From Hypomesus transpacificus (Eukaryota; Chordata; Actinopteri; Osmeriformes; Osmeridae): a stretch of DNA of 64,000 bases. The stretch lies in NCBI RefSeq assembly GCF_021917145.1, contig NC_061067.1:4917389-4981388 (forward strand). The letters are read 5' to 3'. Below, piece after piece: positions 63,829 through 64,000 of this stretch. The stretch's first letter is position 1; each line of letters opens with the position of its first letter. The position numbers were made by a program, and so were the translations under genes. Below the pieces are notes generated by a model. That model made no database searches, was not told the DNA's origin, and was given only the letters and a program-made list of their open reading frames with translations.

Positions 63829-64000
63829 GTCAGCACTCCCTGTGAAGCTGTCACATAGAGTTAGGCTGACATTGGAAGAAACATGATCATCTCATACCAA
63901 TGATATGAGCCAGTATATGTTTAGTCAACGCAGTGTTACTGTCTGTGAGTCTTCTGAGGGTGTGTGTTTGCATATACAATGCTTGTGTACCTACTGTGTG

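Overview
The window is genomic DNA from a teleost fish. The evidence is split genes with GT/AG introns, TATA boxes and AATAAA signals, many simple repeats and minisatellites, a decayed Tc1/mariner element, and protein families typical of bony fish: lily-type mannose lectins, chemerin-like rarres2 and an slc4a2 anion exchanger. I cannot name the species.

Layout. 1-9015: a near-perfect 32-bp minisatellite (78 copies) and unique DNA, probably in intron 1 of a minus-strand NRBP-family pseudokinase gene whose first coding exon is at 8896-9015. 11.6-21.3 kb: three complete minus-strand lily-type lectin genes, a Tc1/mariner relic, and two sets of duplicated flanking DNA. A fourth lectin gene appears to have been deleted, leaving only its promoter. 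21.5-24.7 kb: two tandem four-exon rarres2 (chemerin) genes, minus strand. 27.7-46.1 kb: slc4a2 (AE2), minus strand, 22 coding exons readable as a complete 1225-residue frame from an AE2b-type first exon. 46.1-59.3 kb: no confident coding exon, only candidate slc4a2 5' exons. 59.4-64.0 kb: a plus-strand gene for a UBA + UBX protein (p97-adaptor type), divergent from slc4a2 and running off the window end.

The lectin and chemerin clusters together form a small innate-immunity neighbourhood of secreted or mucosal factors. It shows recent duplication, deletion and gene conversion, beside conserved housekeeping genes. I see no sign of a prokaryote-like defence or mobile system. The most informative structures are the lectin deletion scar, the telomere-like repeat at the duplication junction, the chemerin conversion tract, a candidate 90-nt slc4a2 cassette exon, and the fish counterpart of the AE2b alternative first exon.
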